A stretch of DNA of 64,000 nucleotides, taken from contig NZ_VFTZ01000004.1 of NCBI RefSeq assembly GCF_006440775.1, forward strand, positions 62,001-126,000, given 5' to 3'. The position numbers and the translations under genes were made by a program. Of this stretch, positions 1 to 8,565 are shown piece after piece; positions within the stretch are counted from its first letter, which is position 1, and each line of letters opens with the position of its first letter. The notes below the pieces were generated by a model. It had not been told where the DNA came from. It did not search any database and saw nothing but the letters and a program-made list of their open reading frames with translations. The stretch is from Mesorhizobium sp. B2-7-2 (GTDB taxonomy: Bacteria; Pseudomonadota; Alphaproteobacteria; Rhizobiales; Rhizobiaceae).

Positions 1-2546
1 CGGCGGGCCGCGGCGATGAAATCGGACTTCGCGGCATCGCCCTCGTTGCGCTTGACCGGCTGGCCGCCGCGCTCGTCGCGCACGCGTTTCATGATGGCGT
101 TGAGGTCCGGCGCGCCGGAACCGGGCTCCAACGGCCGGTTGGCGGCCTTGGGGTCGAGCGGCTCGTCGATGTCGACGCTTGGCACGTCGGCAACTTGCGC
201 CGAACCCGCCAGCGGCATTGTATCCGCATCCTTCTTGCCTTTGAAGGCGCGCGCCAGGCCACCGAACATCGATCTCTTGCGGCCCGCCGTCTCGCTCTTG
301 TCGCCAATCGCATCCGGTCCGAGCGCCGCCATGGCCGCTGCGGCCGCGGCCTCGGCCGGCGTGCGCGGCGCGTCTGACTCATCGCGCATGATCGCCGCCG
401 CGCGGCCTTCGAGACCGGCCATGTCTCCCGTGAGCGGCAGCGGCTGGTCGATGTCCATCGAAGGCGCGTCCTGCACCGCGATCTTGCCGCCGCGGCCGCC
501 GCGCTTGCCGGCCGGCTGCGGATCGACCAGTTCGCTGACCGCTTCGCTGGTCTCGTCCGATTCGAGCGAGCCGAGCCTGTCGACGATCTTGAGCAGCGTA
601 TCGTGGATCGCCTCGAATGTGCGCGAGTTGCGCTCGTCGGAGCGGCGGGTGAGCGCTTCGAGCGTCTTCAGGTCCTGGGCGAGGCCGGCAACGGCGGTCG
701 CGTTGCTCTGAGCCGTGCTGGACGTCGAGTCGGCAAGCGATCTGACGGCGCTCTCGGCCGCCTCGCGCGCCACGGTCAGGATGGAATCGCGCGTGCCCGC
801 CAGCGACTTCTCGATCTCGTTGAGGCGCGGGCTGATGTCCTCGAATTCGGGCAGCGGCGTGCCGGGCTTGGAAAGATGCGCCGACAGGCCGGCGACCTGC
901 GCCTCCAGGCTGCGGATCAGCGCCGGATCGATGCCCGCGACCTGCTGCGCGGACGATTCCAGCCGGCTGGAAATATCCTCGAGCCGGCTCTCCAGCCCGC
1001 GGATCGCCATGTCGTTGGCGGGATCCGGCGTGCGTGTCTCGATGCGCTTGGCCAAAGCGGTGAAGCGGGCGTCGATCACCTCCATGATGCCGGCGCTCTC
1101 GTCCTGGCGCATGCGCTGATCGAGCCTGTCGGCGACCTCGTCCAGCCGACGCTCGAGATCGCGAAACAGGATATTGCCCTGTTCCATCGCATCGCCCTGG
1201 CGGCGCTCGATTAGCATCGACAGCGCCTCGAAGCGCTGTTCCAGGCCTTGGAAGATATGATCGGCGTCGGGCATGGCCTGCGCGCGGTCCATCTTGTCGG
1301 TGATCAAGGCGATCTGCTTGCCGAGCCGCTCCATGGCCTGCTCGGGCACGTCCGCCCTGCCGGCCAACTGGTCCACACGGCTGCTGAGAAGATTGAGGTG
1401 ATCGATGACTTCCGCGCCGGGCCGCGACTGAGCGACCTCTTCGATCTGCACTGCCAGGGAGGCGATGCGCTTCTCGATCCGGCCGAAGGTCTCGGGGTCG
1501 AAGGCATTGGCCTGCGCGGCTACCGTCGAGGCGACGATGGCGCGGGAAATCTCGTCCAGCCGCTCGTCGATCATGGCCAGCGTCTCGCCGCCGCGCATGG
1601 TCTGCTGGCCGGCGAAACGGTCGACCGCTCCGGCAAGCGTGCGCACCTTTTCCTCCAGCGAGCGCAGCGAAAGCGATTCCGGCAGGTTGTTGACGGCGCT
1701 GCTGATCTGTTCGAGCCGGTCGGTCAGCACCGAAAGACTCGGGCCTTCCGCTCGCTTGCGCTGATCGGCGTCGACGCGGTCTTCGAAGGCGCTCCAGCGG
1801 CGGTCGAAATCGTCCCAGCGACGGTCGACCTTCTGCACGCTTTCCTCGCGTGCCAGCGTGTCCAGCGCGCCCTTCACCTGTTCCAGTTCCAGCCGCAGCA
1901 GGTTGACGCTGCGGTCGTCGCTCTTTTCGGCCAGTGTCTGGATGGCGCCCGAAAGCCGCTCGAATTCGAGGCCGAGCTCGGCGCTGCTCTTATCCGGCAG
2001 GCCGTTGGCGCCGCGCTGCATAGCGCGGTCGATGTCCTGGCGAAACGCCTCGAATTCGCGCTGCAGGCCGGCGGTCATCTGGTGGCGCAATTCCTCGCGC
2101 AGCCCGCGCAATTCGACGGCGATCTTGCCGACCATGGCGACGCTGTCTTCCTGGCCGCGCACCCGGTCGATGTCACGCGCGATCGCCTGATAGCCCTGGT
2201 CGAAGGCGGGCGCGGCGGGCGCCGGATTTTGTGGCGCACGCGGTTGCAGCCGCTGATTCTGTGAGCCAGGATTCTGCGCCGCCGGGTTTTGCGGCGGCCG
2301 GTCCAGGGGTCTTTGCGCGGCATAGGTGTCTTCGTACCAGCGCGGCTGGCCGTAAGGCTGCGTGCTTGGATAACGTGGCTCGACCGGCGGCCGCCGCAGG
2401 TCGGGGCGATCGGGCATGTCGGCGCGCGTGCGGTCCAGCCGCTGCTCCAGCGTTTCGAGCGAGCGGTTCAGTTCTTCGAGCGAGGCGTGCGGCCGGCGTT
2501 GCCTGCCGGCGTTGAGTGTATCGAGATAGGACCGCTTGCTGTTCAT
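1..2546 (-). CDS. podJ: PodJ-like polar localization factor, N-terminal part (C-terminus outside window)
   Basis: The minus-strand frame is open from ATG at 2546 to the window edge (848 codons). It starts MNSKRSYLDTLNAGRQRR and continues into a Pro/Arg-rich stretch and then a very long Leu/Glu/Arg/Ala-rich region of coiled-coil character. At the cut end it reads EGDAAKSDFIAAARR, which in rhizobial PodJ-type proteins comes shortly before the transmembrane segment; SEL1 repeats and a peptidoglycan-binding domain would be expected beyond the edge. PodJ organises the old or new pole and contributes to polar growth and development in alphaproteobacteria. The numerous opposite-strand open frames here are shadows of its high-GC codon pattern. 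The family assignment is from memory of the N-terminal signature; the visible part contains no catalytic domain. Confidence 0.8.
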   Translation of the reverse strand, partial: MNSKRSYLDTLNAGRQRRPHASLEELNRSLETLEQRLDRTRADMPDRPDLRRPPVEPRYPSTQPYGQPRWYEDTYAAQRPLDRPPQNPAAQNPGSQNQRLQPRAPQNPAPAAPAFDQGYQAIARDIDRVRGQEDSVAMVGKIAVELRGLREELRHQMTAGLQREFEAFRQDIDRAMQRGANGLPDKSSAELGLEFERLSGAIQTLAEKSDDRSVNLLRLELEQVKGALDTLAREESVQKVDRRWDDFDRRWSAFEDRVDADQRKRAEGPSLSVLTDRLEQISSAVNNLPESLSLRSLEEKVRTLAGAVDRFAGQQTMRGGETLAMIDERLDEISRAIVASTVAAQANAFDPETFGRIEKRIASLAVQIEEVAQSRPGAEVIDHLNLLSSRVDQLAGRADVPEQAMERLGKQIALITDKMDRAQAMPDADHIFQGLEQRFEALSMLIERRQGDAMEQGNILFRDLERRLDEVADRLDQRMRQDESAGIMEVIDARFTALAKRIETRTPDPANDMAIRGLESRLEDISSRLESSAQQVAGIDPALIRSLEAQVAGLSAHLSKPGTPLPEFEDISPRLNEIEKSLAGTRDSILTVAREAAESAVRSLADSTSSTAQSNATAVAGLAQDLKTLEALTRRSDERNSRTFEAIHDTLLKIVDRLGSLESDETSEAVSELVDPQPAGKRGGRGGKIAVQDAPSMDIDQPLPLTGDMAGLEGRAAAIMRDESDAPRTPAEAAAAAAMAALGPDAIGDKSETAGRKRSMFGGLARAFKGKKDADTMPLAGSAQVADVPSVDIDEPLDPKAANRPLEPGSGAPDLNAIMKRVRDERGGQPVKRNEGDAAKSDFIAAAR

Positions 2547-2739
2547 CGATGCGCCCGTGTTCAGAATGGCCGGCCGGAGGCCGGTCTCCCATTAGCCTGC
2601 CGGGAACGAAGCGAGCCGAGCGGTTTTGCTGCGGAGGAAGACGGGCTTCCCGGGTTTTCACCCACGCTTCGAAAACCGTGAAAAATTCTCTACAGGATAA
2701 ACACGGGTGACCGACATGCGCACATTTCGCCCAACGTGG

Positions 2740-2754
2740 TAAACAAGGCGTTAA
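2740..2754 (-). promoter_or_regulatory. CtrA-like box upstream of podJ
   Basis: On the minus strand the segment reads TTAACGCCTTGTTTA, that is TTAA-N7-TTTA, one base from the CtrA consensus TTAA-N7-TTAA. It lies about 195 bp upstream of the podJ ATG. Cell-cycle control of podJ by CtrA/GcrA is known in Caulobacter; its use here is inference. The rest of 2547-2996 shows no gene. Confidence 0.3.
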
Positions 2755-2858
2755 CCAAGCTTAAGAAGCCGCGCATAATCGTGAGCCGCCTGGCGGGTGC
2801 GGCATAAAGCTCCGTTTCGACAACGCCCTTGCGTCACCCTGCGGCTGACGATATAGAA

Positions 2859-2874
2859 TTGACGTAAACGTAAA
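2859..2874 (+). promoter_or_regulatory. Putative MerR autoregulatory operator
   Basis: The site reads TTGACGTAAACGTAAA and lies about 120 bp upstream of the MerR gene. It matches each half of the perfect palindrome in front of the acyl-CoA dehydrogenase operon (4175-4196) at 13 of 16 positions. A TATAGAAT stretch just before it could be a -10 element. The pairing of regulator and site is inferred from shared motif and position. Confidence 0.5.
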
Positions 2875-2996
2875 AGGTGCGAAGCCGTGCCTCTTGCGAT
2901 TGACTTGTTGCAACCACGATTGGAAGCACGCCCCCGCTTCCACTCAGGCGACGCTTGGTCCGCGACCGCGACGCCACCAGGGGAAAGCCAGTGACC

Positions 2997-3458
2997 ATGA
3001 AACTTGTTTCGCCCGGCGAAGCCGCGGCCAATACCAATGACATCCCGGTCGAAGCCGGCGAGGAATTCGTCCGCATCGGCGAGATGGCCAAGAAATACGG
3101 TGTGACGCTGCGCACGCTGCGTTTTTATGAAGACAAGGGCCTGCTCAATCCGCATCGCGACGGCTCGACCCGTCTCTATACGCGCCGCGACAAGGCTCGC
3201 CTGAAGCTGATCCTGCTCGGCCGCAAGGTCGGGTTCTCGCTGCGCGACGTCAAGCAGATGATGGATCTCTACGATCCGACCGGTACCAACACCAGGCAGT
3301 TGCGGCTGGCCCTCGACAAGTCGGAGAAGCAACTCGCCCGCCTGCAGAAGCAGCGCGCGCTGATCGACGACGCGATCAACGAGCTCAGCGCCTCGATGAC
3401 ACAGGTGCGCCACATGCTGACTGAGCGCACCGCGCCGCAGGCCAGCGCCGCCGGCTGA
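2997..3458 (+). CDS. MerR-family transcriptional regulator of acyl-CoA catabolism
   Basis: This 153-residue protein carries a MerR winged-helix domain: FVRIGEMAKKYGVTLRTLRF followed by YEDKGLLNPHRDG at about residues 22-55. A C-terminal dimerisation helix rich in Lys/Gln/Arg covers roughly residues 95-140. No metal-binding cysteine set is seen, which argues for a LiuR-like rather than a metal-sensing member. ATG at 2997 is preferred because GGGGAAAG lies 9 nt upstream; an in-frame GTG at 2991 and a TTG at 2955 are possible. It shares an operator motif with the acyl-CoA dehydrogenase operon starting at 4290, so it probably controls that operon and itself. Confidence 0.85.
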   Translation: MKLVSPGEAAANTNDIPVEAGEEFVRIGEMAKKYGVTLRTLRFYEDKGLLNPHRDGSTRLYTRRDKARLKLILLGRKVGFSLRDVKQMMDLYDPTGTNTRQLRLALDKSEKQLARLQKQRALIDDAINELSASMTQVRHMLTERTAPQASAAG

Positions 3459-3480
3459 TCGCGCGAGCATTCAATCTCCC

Positions 3481-3516
3481 AAAAAAGCCGCGTGGCTGTT
3501 GCCACGCGGCTTTTTT
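3481..3516. terminator. Bidirectional intrinsic terminator
   Basis: An A6 run, a perfect GCCGCGTGGC/GCCACGCGGC stem with a TGTT loop, and a T6 run form a symmetrical rho-independent terminator. It sits between the convergent MerR gene (ends 3458) and the hypothetical gene ending at 3528. Confidence 0.93.
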
Positions 3517-3527
3517 CTTGGGCTTGC

Positions 3528-4079
3528 TCAGGACAGCTGCTGCACCGTTGACGCTTTGATGCGCAAGCCGGTCGTGCCGGCGCGTTCAAGAATTGCAAGC
3601 AGGCTCCAGAATGCGTCCGGCGAGGCTGTCCCAAAATCCACGGTCAGTTCCCTCGGCCGAACCCAGAGCGAATGGATGATGTTTCCAAGCTCCGCATCGT
3701 CCCGGTGACGATCATCGTCCGGATCGAACCAATGCTGGAACCATGTATCCAGCTCATCGTGCGGGGGAGACGCGAGCGTGTGACGGATCACGACATCGTT
3801 CCACTGGAGCTGCTCCACCAACAGCTCCGCACTCCCAATCCGGCCTGAAAACGGCTCGAACCTCACAATGTCGGGCTGAAGCTCGACGGGTTCGATCTGT
3901 CCGTCGTTCTTGATGAAGTCGATGCAGCAGAGCTGCCGAAACAGCTCGTCCTGATCGGCGAGCTGGAACTTGACCTCCGCCGTTCCGCGGGAGCAACTTT
4001 GCTGCTGTTCCTTCACGAATGACCGGAACTGGTCCAGATAATGAGTCTGGATGGTGATGATGAATGCGGCTGGGTTCAT
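3528..4079 (-). CDS. Hypothetical protein, no recognised family
   Basis: A minus-strand frame of about 183 residues from ATG 4079 (MNPAAFIITIQTHYLDQ). Upstream in-frame starts at 4100 (ATG) and 4151 (TTG) exist and none has a convincing ribosome binding site. The protein is acidic, without signal peptide, membrane segment or cysteine motif; it has a DPDDDRHRDD stretch near residue 135 and otherwise looks like a small soluble alpha/beta protein. It ends against a terminator shared with MerR and starts back-to-back with the acyl-CoA dehydrogenase operon across the MerR-type operator. I do not recognise the family and assign no function. Coding is supported by a coherent frame filling the space between two clear transcription units. 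Confidence 0.6.
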   Translation of the reverse strand: MNPAAFIITIQTHYLDQFRSFVKEQQQSCSRGTAEVKFQLADQDELFRQLCCIDFIKNDGQIEPVELQPDIVRFEPFSGRIGSAELLVEQLQWNDVVIRHTLASPPHDELDTWFQHWFDPDDDRHRDDAELGNIIHSLWVRPRELTVDFGTASPDAFWSLLAILERAGTTGLRIKASTVQQLS

Positions 4080-4174
4080 TATGGGAAACTGCCCTGCCAT
4101 GGAAATGCGGGCAAGGAGAGTTTGACGAAAATTTCTCCCTGCGCTCACCAAAATTTTTTGCGGCCGCGACCAAG

Positions 4175-4196
4175 TTGACGTTTACGCAAACGTCAA
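4175..4196 (+). promoter_or_regulatory. Perfect palindromic MerR-type operator before the acyl-CoA operon
   Basis: The arms TTGACGTTT and AAACGTCAA are perfect reverse complements separated by ACGC. The site lies about 95 bp upstream of the ATG at 4290. The TTGACGTnnACG core recurs upstream of the MerR gene (2859-2874). Confidence 0.7.
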
Positions 4197-4289
4197 TATT
4201 TGTTATCGGGACATCGATATTGGCCCGGCCTCCCATCCAGGATGCGGATGGGACTTGCCGGTCGGCCAGGACCATGGGCGGAGGAAGGC

Positions 4290-6086
4290 ATGACGATCTA
4301 CAGGGCGCCGATCCAGGACACGCTGTTCGTGCTCAACGATGTGCTGGGCTATCAGCGCTATTCCAATCTTCCGGGCTTCTCGGATGCGACGCCGGACGTG
4401 CTCGAGGCGATCCTTGCCGAGGGCGCCAAGCTGGCCGAAAACGTCATGCATCCGCTGAACCGCGTCGGCGACATGGAAGGCTGCGTGCGCCATGACGACG
4501 GCTCGGTAACGACGCCGAAGGGCTTCAAGGAGGCCTACGACCAGTATCGAGAAGGCGGCTGGATGGGGCTTGCGGCACCCGTCGAGTTCGGCGGCCAAGG
4601 CCTGCCCTACACGGTGCACCAGGCTGTTTCCGAATATATGGTTTCCGCCAACATGGCGCTGATGATGTATCCCGGCCTGACGCAAGGCGCGATCGCGGCC
4701 ATCGTCACCCACGGCACCGACGAGCAGAAGGCGACATGGCTGCCCAGGCTGATCGAAGGCACCTGGACCGGCACCATGAACCTGACCGAGCCGCATTGCG
4801 GCACCGACCTTGGCCTGCTGCGCACCAAGGCCGCTCCCAATGGCGACGGCAGCTACAGAATCTCCGGCCAGAAGATCTTCATCTCAGCCGGCGAGCACGA
4901 CATGGCGAACAACATCGTCCACCTAGTGCTTGCCCGCGCCGAGGGCGCGCCGGATGGCGTCAAGGGCATCTCGCTGTTCATCGTGCCGAAGTTCAAGCTC
5001 GATGCCTCGGGCAATCCCGGTGAGAGGAACACCGTCTCCTGCGGCTCGATCGAGGAGAAGATGGGCATCCACGGCAACTCGACCTGCGTCATGAATTATG
5101 ACGAGGCGGAGGGCACGCTGCTCGGCGAATTGAACGGCGGCTTGAAGGCCATGTTCACGATGATGAACGAGGCCCGCCTCGGCGTCGGCCTGCAGGGGCT
5201 TTCGGTCTCCGAGATCGCCTACCAGAACGCCGTCTCCTACGCCAAGGACCGCCTGCAGGGCCGCTCGCTGTCGGGCGTCAAGGCGCCGGACAAGAAGGCT
5301 GACCCGATCATCGTCCATCCCGACATCCGCCGCTCGCTGATGACCATGAAGGCCTTCAACGAGGCTGGCCGCGCGCTGGCGCTGTGGACGGCGATCAAGT
5401 CCGACGTCGCGCATCGCTCCGGCGACGACAAGGACCGCCAGGCGGCCGACGACTACACCGGCCTGATGACCCCGGTGGTCAAGGGCGTGCTCACCGACAA
5501 GGGTTTCGACCACGCGGTCATGGCGCAGCAGGTGTTCGGCGGCCACGGCTACATCGAAGAACACGGCATGAGCCAATTCGTGCGCGACGCCCGCATCGCC
5601 ATGATCTATGAAGGCGCCAACGGCATCCAGGCGCTCGACCTCGTCGGTCGCAAGCTGGCGCAGAATGGCGGTCGCGCCGTGCAGGCCTTCTTCAAGGAAG
5701 TCGGCGAGTTTTGCGAGGAAAACCGCGCCGACGAGAAGATGGCGCCCTTCACCAAGGCGCTGAAGAAGGGCCTCAACGACCTGCAGGCGGCCACCATGTG
5801 GCTGGTGCAGAACGCCATGGCCAAGCCCGACAATGCCGGTGCGGCCTCGAGCGACTACATGCATCTCTTCGGCCTGGTGGCGCTGGGCTACATGTGGGCG
5901 CAGATGGCGAAGTCCGCTGAGGCGAAGCTCGCGGACGGCGCCAACGGCGCTGGCGCGTTCTATGACGCCAAGCTCACGACCGCGCGCTTCTTCATGGAGC
6001 GCGTCATGCCGGAAACGGCGGCGCGTCTCGCCCGCATATCGAGTGGCGCGGACACGCTGATGGCGCTGCCGGCGGAAGCGTTCTAG
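4290..6086 (+). CDS. Acyl-CoA dehydrogenase, large (DmdC/FadE-like) form
   Basis: A 598-residue flavoprotein of the long acyl-CoA dehydrogenase subfamily that includes 3-methylmercaptopropionyl-CoA dehydrogenase. It starts [17 protein letters not shown] after GGAGGAAGGC. The N-terminal acyl-CoA dehydrogenase domain, the beta-barrel middle domain ([13 protein letters not shown] at about residue 160) and the helical C-terminal domain are all present, followed by a C-terminal extension typical of this subfamily. The motif [14 protein letters not shown] carries the expected catalytic Glu. It oxidises an acyl-CoA to the trans-2-enoyl-CoA and feeds electrons to ETF. It is the first gene of a run with a second dehydrogenase, thiolase and FadJ. 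The substrate (fatty acid, branched or methylthio acyl-CoA) cannot be told from sequence. Confidence 0.9.
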   Translation: MTIYRAPIQDTLFVLNDVLGYQRYSNLPGFSDATPDVLEAILAEGAKLAENVMHPLNRVGDMEGCVRHDDGSVTTPKGFKEAYDQYREGGWMGLAAPVEFGGQGLPYTVHQAVSEYMVSANMALMMYPGLTQGAIAAIVTHGTDEQKATWLPRLIEGTWTGTMNLTEPHCGTDLGLLRTKAAPNGDGSYRISGQKIFISAGEHDMANNIVHLVLARAEGAPDGVKGISLFIVPKFKLDASGNPGERNTVSCGSIEEKMGIHGNSTCVMNYDEAEGTLLGELNGGLKAMFTMMNEARLGVGLQGLSVSEIAYQNAVSYAKDRLQGRSLSGVKAPDKKADPIIVHPDIRRSLMTMKAFNEAGRALALWTAIKSDVAHRSGDDKDRQAADDYTGLMTPVVKGVLTDKGFDHAVMAQQVFGGHGYIEEHGMSQFVRDARIAMIYEGANGIQALDLVGRKLAQNGGRAVQAFFKEVGEFCEENRADEKMAPFTKALKKGLNDLQAATMWLVQNAMAKPDNAGAASSDYMHLFGLVALGYMWAQMAKSAEAKLADGANGAGAFYDAKLTTARFFMERVMPETAARLARISSGADTLMALPAEAF

Positions 6087-6138
6087 GTTTGGCGGACCGG
6101 CACCGCCGGCCCACAAGTGCCGGAACGCGGAGGAAATC

Positions 6139-7311
6139 GTGGCGACAAATCCAGCCGAAATTCTTGGTCTTCCCAAGCCCGCCTGGGCGGCGGACGAGGT
6201 CGGCATGCTCTACGACATGGCATGCCGCTTCATGGCCGAAGAGATCGCGCCGCGTTACGACGAGTTCGAGAAGAACGAGATGTTCGACCGCGAGAGCTGG
6301 CTGAAGGCGGGAGCGGCCGGCTTGCTCTGCGCTTCCATGCCGGAGCAATACGGCGGCTCGGGCGGCACCTTCGCGCATGAGAGCGCCATCATCGAGGCGA
6401 TCGGCCATGTCGGCGTCGACGGCTTCGGCATCGGCCTGCACAATTCGATCGTAGCACCCTACATCCTGCATTACGGTTCCGAAGAGCAGAAACAGAAATG
6501 GTTGCCCAAGCTCGCGACCGGCGAGCTGATCGGCGCCATCGCGATGACGGAGCCCGGCGCCGGCTCCGACCTGCAGGGCGTCAAGTCCCGCGCCGAGAGG
6601 GACGGCAACCATTACAAGATCAGCGGCTCGAAAACCTTCATCACCAATGGCCAGCTCGCCAATCTGATCATCGTCGTCACCAAGACAGATCCGGACAAGG
6701 GCGCCAAGGGCACCTCGTTGATCGTCGTCGAGACCGAGGAGGTCGAGGGCTTCGAGCGCGGCCGCAACCTCGACAAGATCGGGCTGAAGTCGAACGACAC
6801 GTCCGAGCTGTTCTTCAACGACGTGCGCGTGCCGACCTCAAACCTGCTGGGCCACGAGGAAGGCAAGGGCTTCGTCCAGCTGATGCAGCAATTGCCGCAA
6901 GAGCGGCTGCAGATCGGCACCGGGGCGATCGCCATGATCGAGCGGGCGCTGGCGCTGACCATCGACTACGTCAAGGAACGCAGGGCCTTCGGCAAGGCGG
7001 TCATCGATTTCCAGAACACCCAGTTCAAGCTGGCCGAATTGAAGACCGAGGCCACGATCGGCCGCGTCTTCTACAATGACTGCGTCGCCCGCCATATCGA
7101 TGGCGGTCTCGACCCGGTGACCGCCTCGATGGCCAAATACTGGCTCAGCGATCTGCAGGGCAAAGTCGTCGACGAATGCCTTCAACTGCACGGCGGCTAT
7201 GGCTACATGAATGAATATCCGATCGCCCGCATGTACCGCGACGCCCGCGTCCAGCGCATCTACGGCGGCACCAACGAAATCATGAAATTGCTGATCGGGC
7301 GCTCTCTCTGA
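6139..7311 (+). CDS. Acyl-CoA dehydrogenase, LCAD-like
   Basis: A 390-residue acyl-CoA dehydrogenase of ordinary length. GTG at 6139 is preceded by GCGGAGGAAATC. Family signatures are AMTEPGAGSDLQG, GLKSNDTSELFFNDVRVP and the C-terminal QLHGGYGYMNEYPIAR. The last motif is YGGTNEIMK, so the catalytic base is not in the SCAD position. Instead LPQERL at about residue 253 matches the helix-G Glu used by long-chain and isovaleryl-CoA dehydrogenases. It is probably cotranscribed with the preceding dehydrogenase (52 nt gap). Two dehydrogenases with different active-site geometry suggest that the operon handles more than one acyl-CoA. Confidence 0.92.
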   Translation: MATNPAEILGLPKPAWAADEVGMLYDMACRFMAEEIAPRYDEFEKNEMFDRESWLKAGAAGLLCASMPEQYGGSGGTFAHESAIIEAIGHVGVDGFGIGLHNSIVAPYILHYGSEEQKQKWLPKLATGELIGAIAMTEPGAGSDLQGVKSRAERDGNHYKISGSKTFITNGQLANLIIVVTKTDPDKGAKGTSLIVVETEEVEGFERGRNLDKIGLKSNDTSELFFNDVRVPTSNLLGHEEGKGFVQLMQQLPQERLQIGTGAIAMIERALALTIDYVKERRAFGKAVIDFQNTQFKLAELKTEATIGRVFYNDCVARHIDGGLDPVTASMAKYWLSDLQGKVVDECLQLHGGYGYMNEYPIARMYRDARVQRIYGGTNEIMKLLIGRSL

Positions 7312-7344
7312 GCGCGGCGGCCGGCAAAGCCAAGGAGCACGAAA

Positions 7345-8553
7345 ATGACTGAGGCTTACGTCTATGACGCCGTGCGCACGCCGCGCGGCAAGGGCAAGAA
7401 GGATGGCTCGCTGCACGAGGTGCCGGCGGTCAGGCTTGCCGCCAGGACGCTCGAGGCGCTGCGCGACCGCAACGGACTCGACACCGGCAATGTCGACGAC
7501 ATCATCTTCGGCTGTGTCGATCCGGTCGGCGAGGCGGGCTCCGTCATTCCGCGCGCCGCCGCCTTCGAGGCCGGCTACGCGACCTCGGCGCCCGGCATGC
7601 AGATATCGCGCTTCTGCGCCTCTGGTCTCGACGCCATCAATTTCGGCGCCGCCAAGATCGCGCAAGGGGCGGATGAGATCGTCATTGCCGGCGGCGTCGA
7701 ATCCATGTCGCGCGTCGGCATGGGCATGTCGGGCGGCGCCTGGTTCATGGACCCCTCCGTCGGCCTGCCCGGCTGGTTCGTGCCGCAGGGCATCTCGGCC
7801 GACCTGATCGCCACCAAATACGGTTTTTCCCGCGACGACGTCGATGCCTACGCCGTCGAGAGCCAGAAGCGCGCCGCCAAGGCCTGGGGCGAGGGCTGTT
7901 TCAAGAATTCGGTGATCCCGATCAAGGACCAGAACGGTCTCACCATCCTCGACCATGACGAGCACATGCGGCCCACGACCGACATGCAGTCGCTGGCCTC
8001 GCTCAATCCGTCCTTCGTCATGCCCGGCGAGATGGGCGGCTTCGACGCGGTCGCCGTGCAGAAGCATCCCGAGGTAGAGGAGGTCAACCACGTCCACCAT
8101 GCCGGCAATTCCTCGGGCATCGTCGACGGCGCCGCCGCCGTGCTGCTCGGTTCCAAGAAGGCCGGCAAGGCGATGGGACTGAAGCCACGCGCGCGCATCC
8201 GCGCCTTCGCCAATATCGGCTCGGAACCGGTGCTGATGCTGACCGGTCCGGTCGATGTCACCGAGAAGCTCCTGAAGCGCGCCAAGATGAAGCAGTCGGA
8301 CATCGACCTGTTCGAGCTCAACGAGGCCTTCGCCTCGGTCGTGCTGCGCTACATGCAGGCCTTCGACATTCCGCACGACCAGATCAACGTCAATGGCGGG
8401 GCGATCGCCATGGGCCATCCGCTCGGCGCCACCGGCGCCATGATCCTGGGCACGGTGCTGGACGAACTGGAGCGCCGCGACCTGAACACCGCGCTGGTCA
8501 CGCTCTGCATCGGCGCCGGCATGGGCACCGCAACCATCATCGAACGCGTCTGA
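7345..8553 (+). CDS. Acetyl-CoA C-acyltransferase (thiolase)
   Basis: A 402-residue thiolase. The nucleophilic cysteine lies in [12 protein letters not shown] (about residue 92), the catalytic histidine in [15 protein letters not shown] (about 352) and the second cysteine in CIGAGMGTA near the C-terminus. It cleaves 3-ketoacyl-CoA with CoA to acetyl-CoA and a shortened acyl-CoA. The ATG follows AAGGAGCACGAAA. It lies 33 nt after the dehydrogenase and 12 nt before the FadJ-type gene, forming the usual thiolase/multifunctional-enzyme pair of beta-oxidation. A FadA-type function fits best. Confidence 0.93.
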   Translation: MTEAYVYDAVRTPRGKGKKDGSLHEVPAVRLAARTLEALRDRNGLDTGNVDDIIFGCVDPVGEAGSVIPRAAAFEAGYATSAPGMQISRFCASGLDAINFGAAKIAQGADEIVIAGGVESMSRVGMGMSGGAWFMDPSVGLPGWFVPQGISADLIATKYGFSRDDVDAYAVESQKRAAKAWGEGCFKNSVIPIKDQNGLTILDHDEHMRPTTDMQSLASLNPSFVMPGEMGGFDAVAVQKHPEVEEVNHVHHAGNSSGIVDGAAAVLLGSKKAGKAMGLKPRARIRAFANIGSEPVLMLTGPVDVTEKLLKRAKMKQSDIDLFELNEAFASVVLRYMQAFDIPHDQINVNGGAIAMGHPLGATGAMILGTVLDELERRDLNTALVTLCIGAGMGTATIIERV

Positions 8554-8565
8554 GGGAGAGAGACT

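Noticed and set aside
2751-2764. TTAA-N6-TTAA as a CtrA site
   Set aside because: The spacing is 6, not 7; the neighbouring minus-strand TTAA-N7-TTTA fits better.
4079-4151. Longer N-terminus for the hypothetical protein at 3528
   Set aside because: The upstream TTG and ATG starts have no binding site, and the extension is not needed for a coherent domain; left as uncertain.
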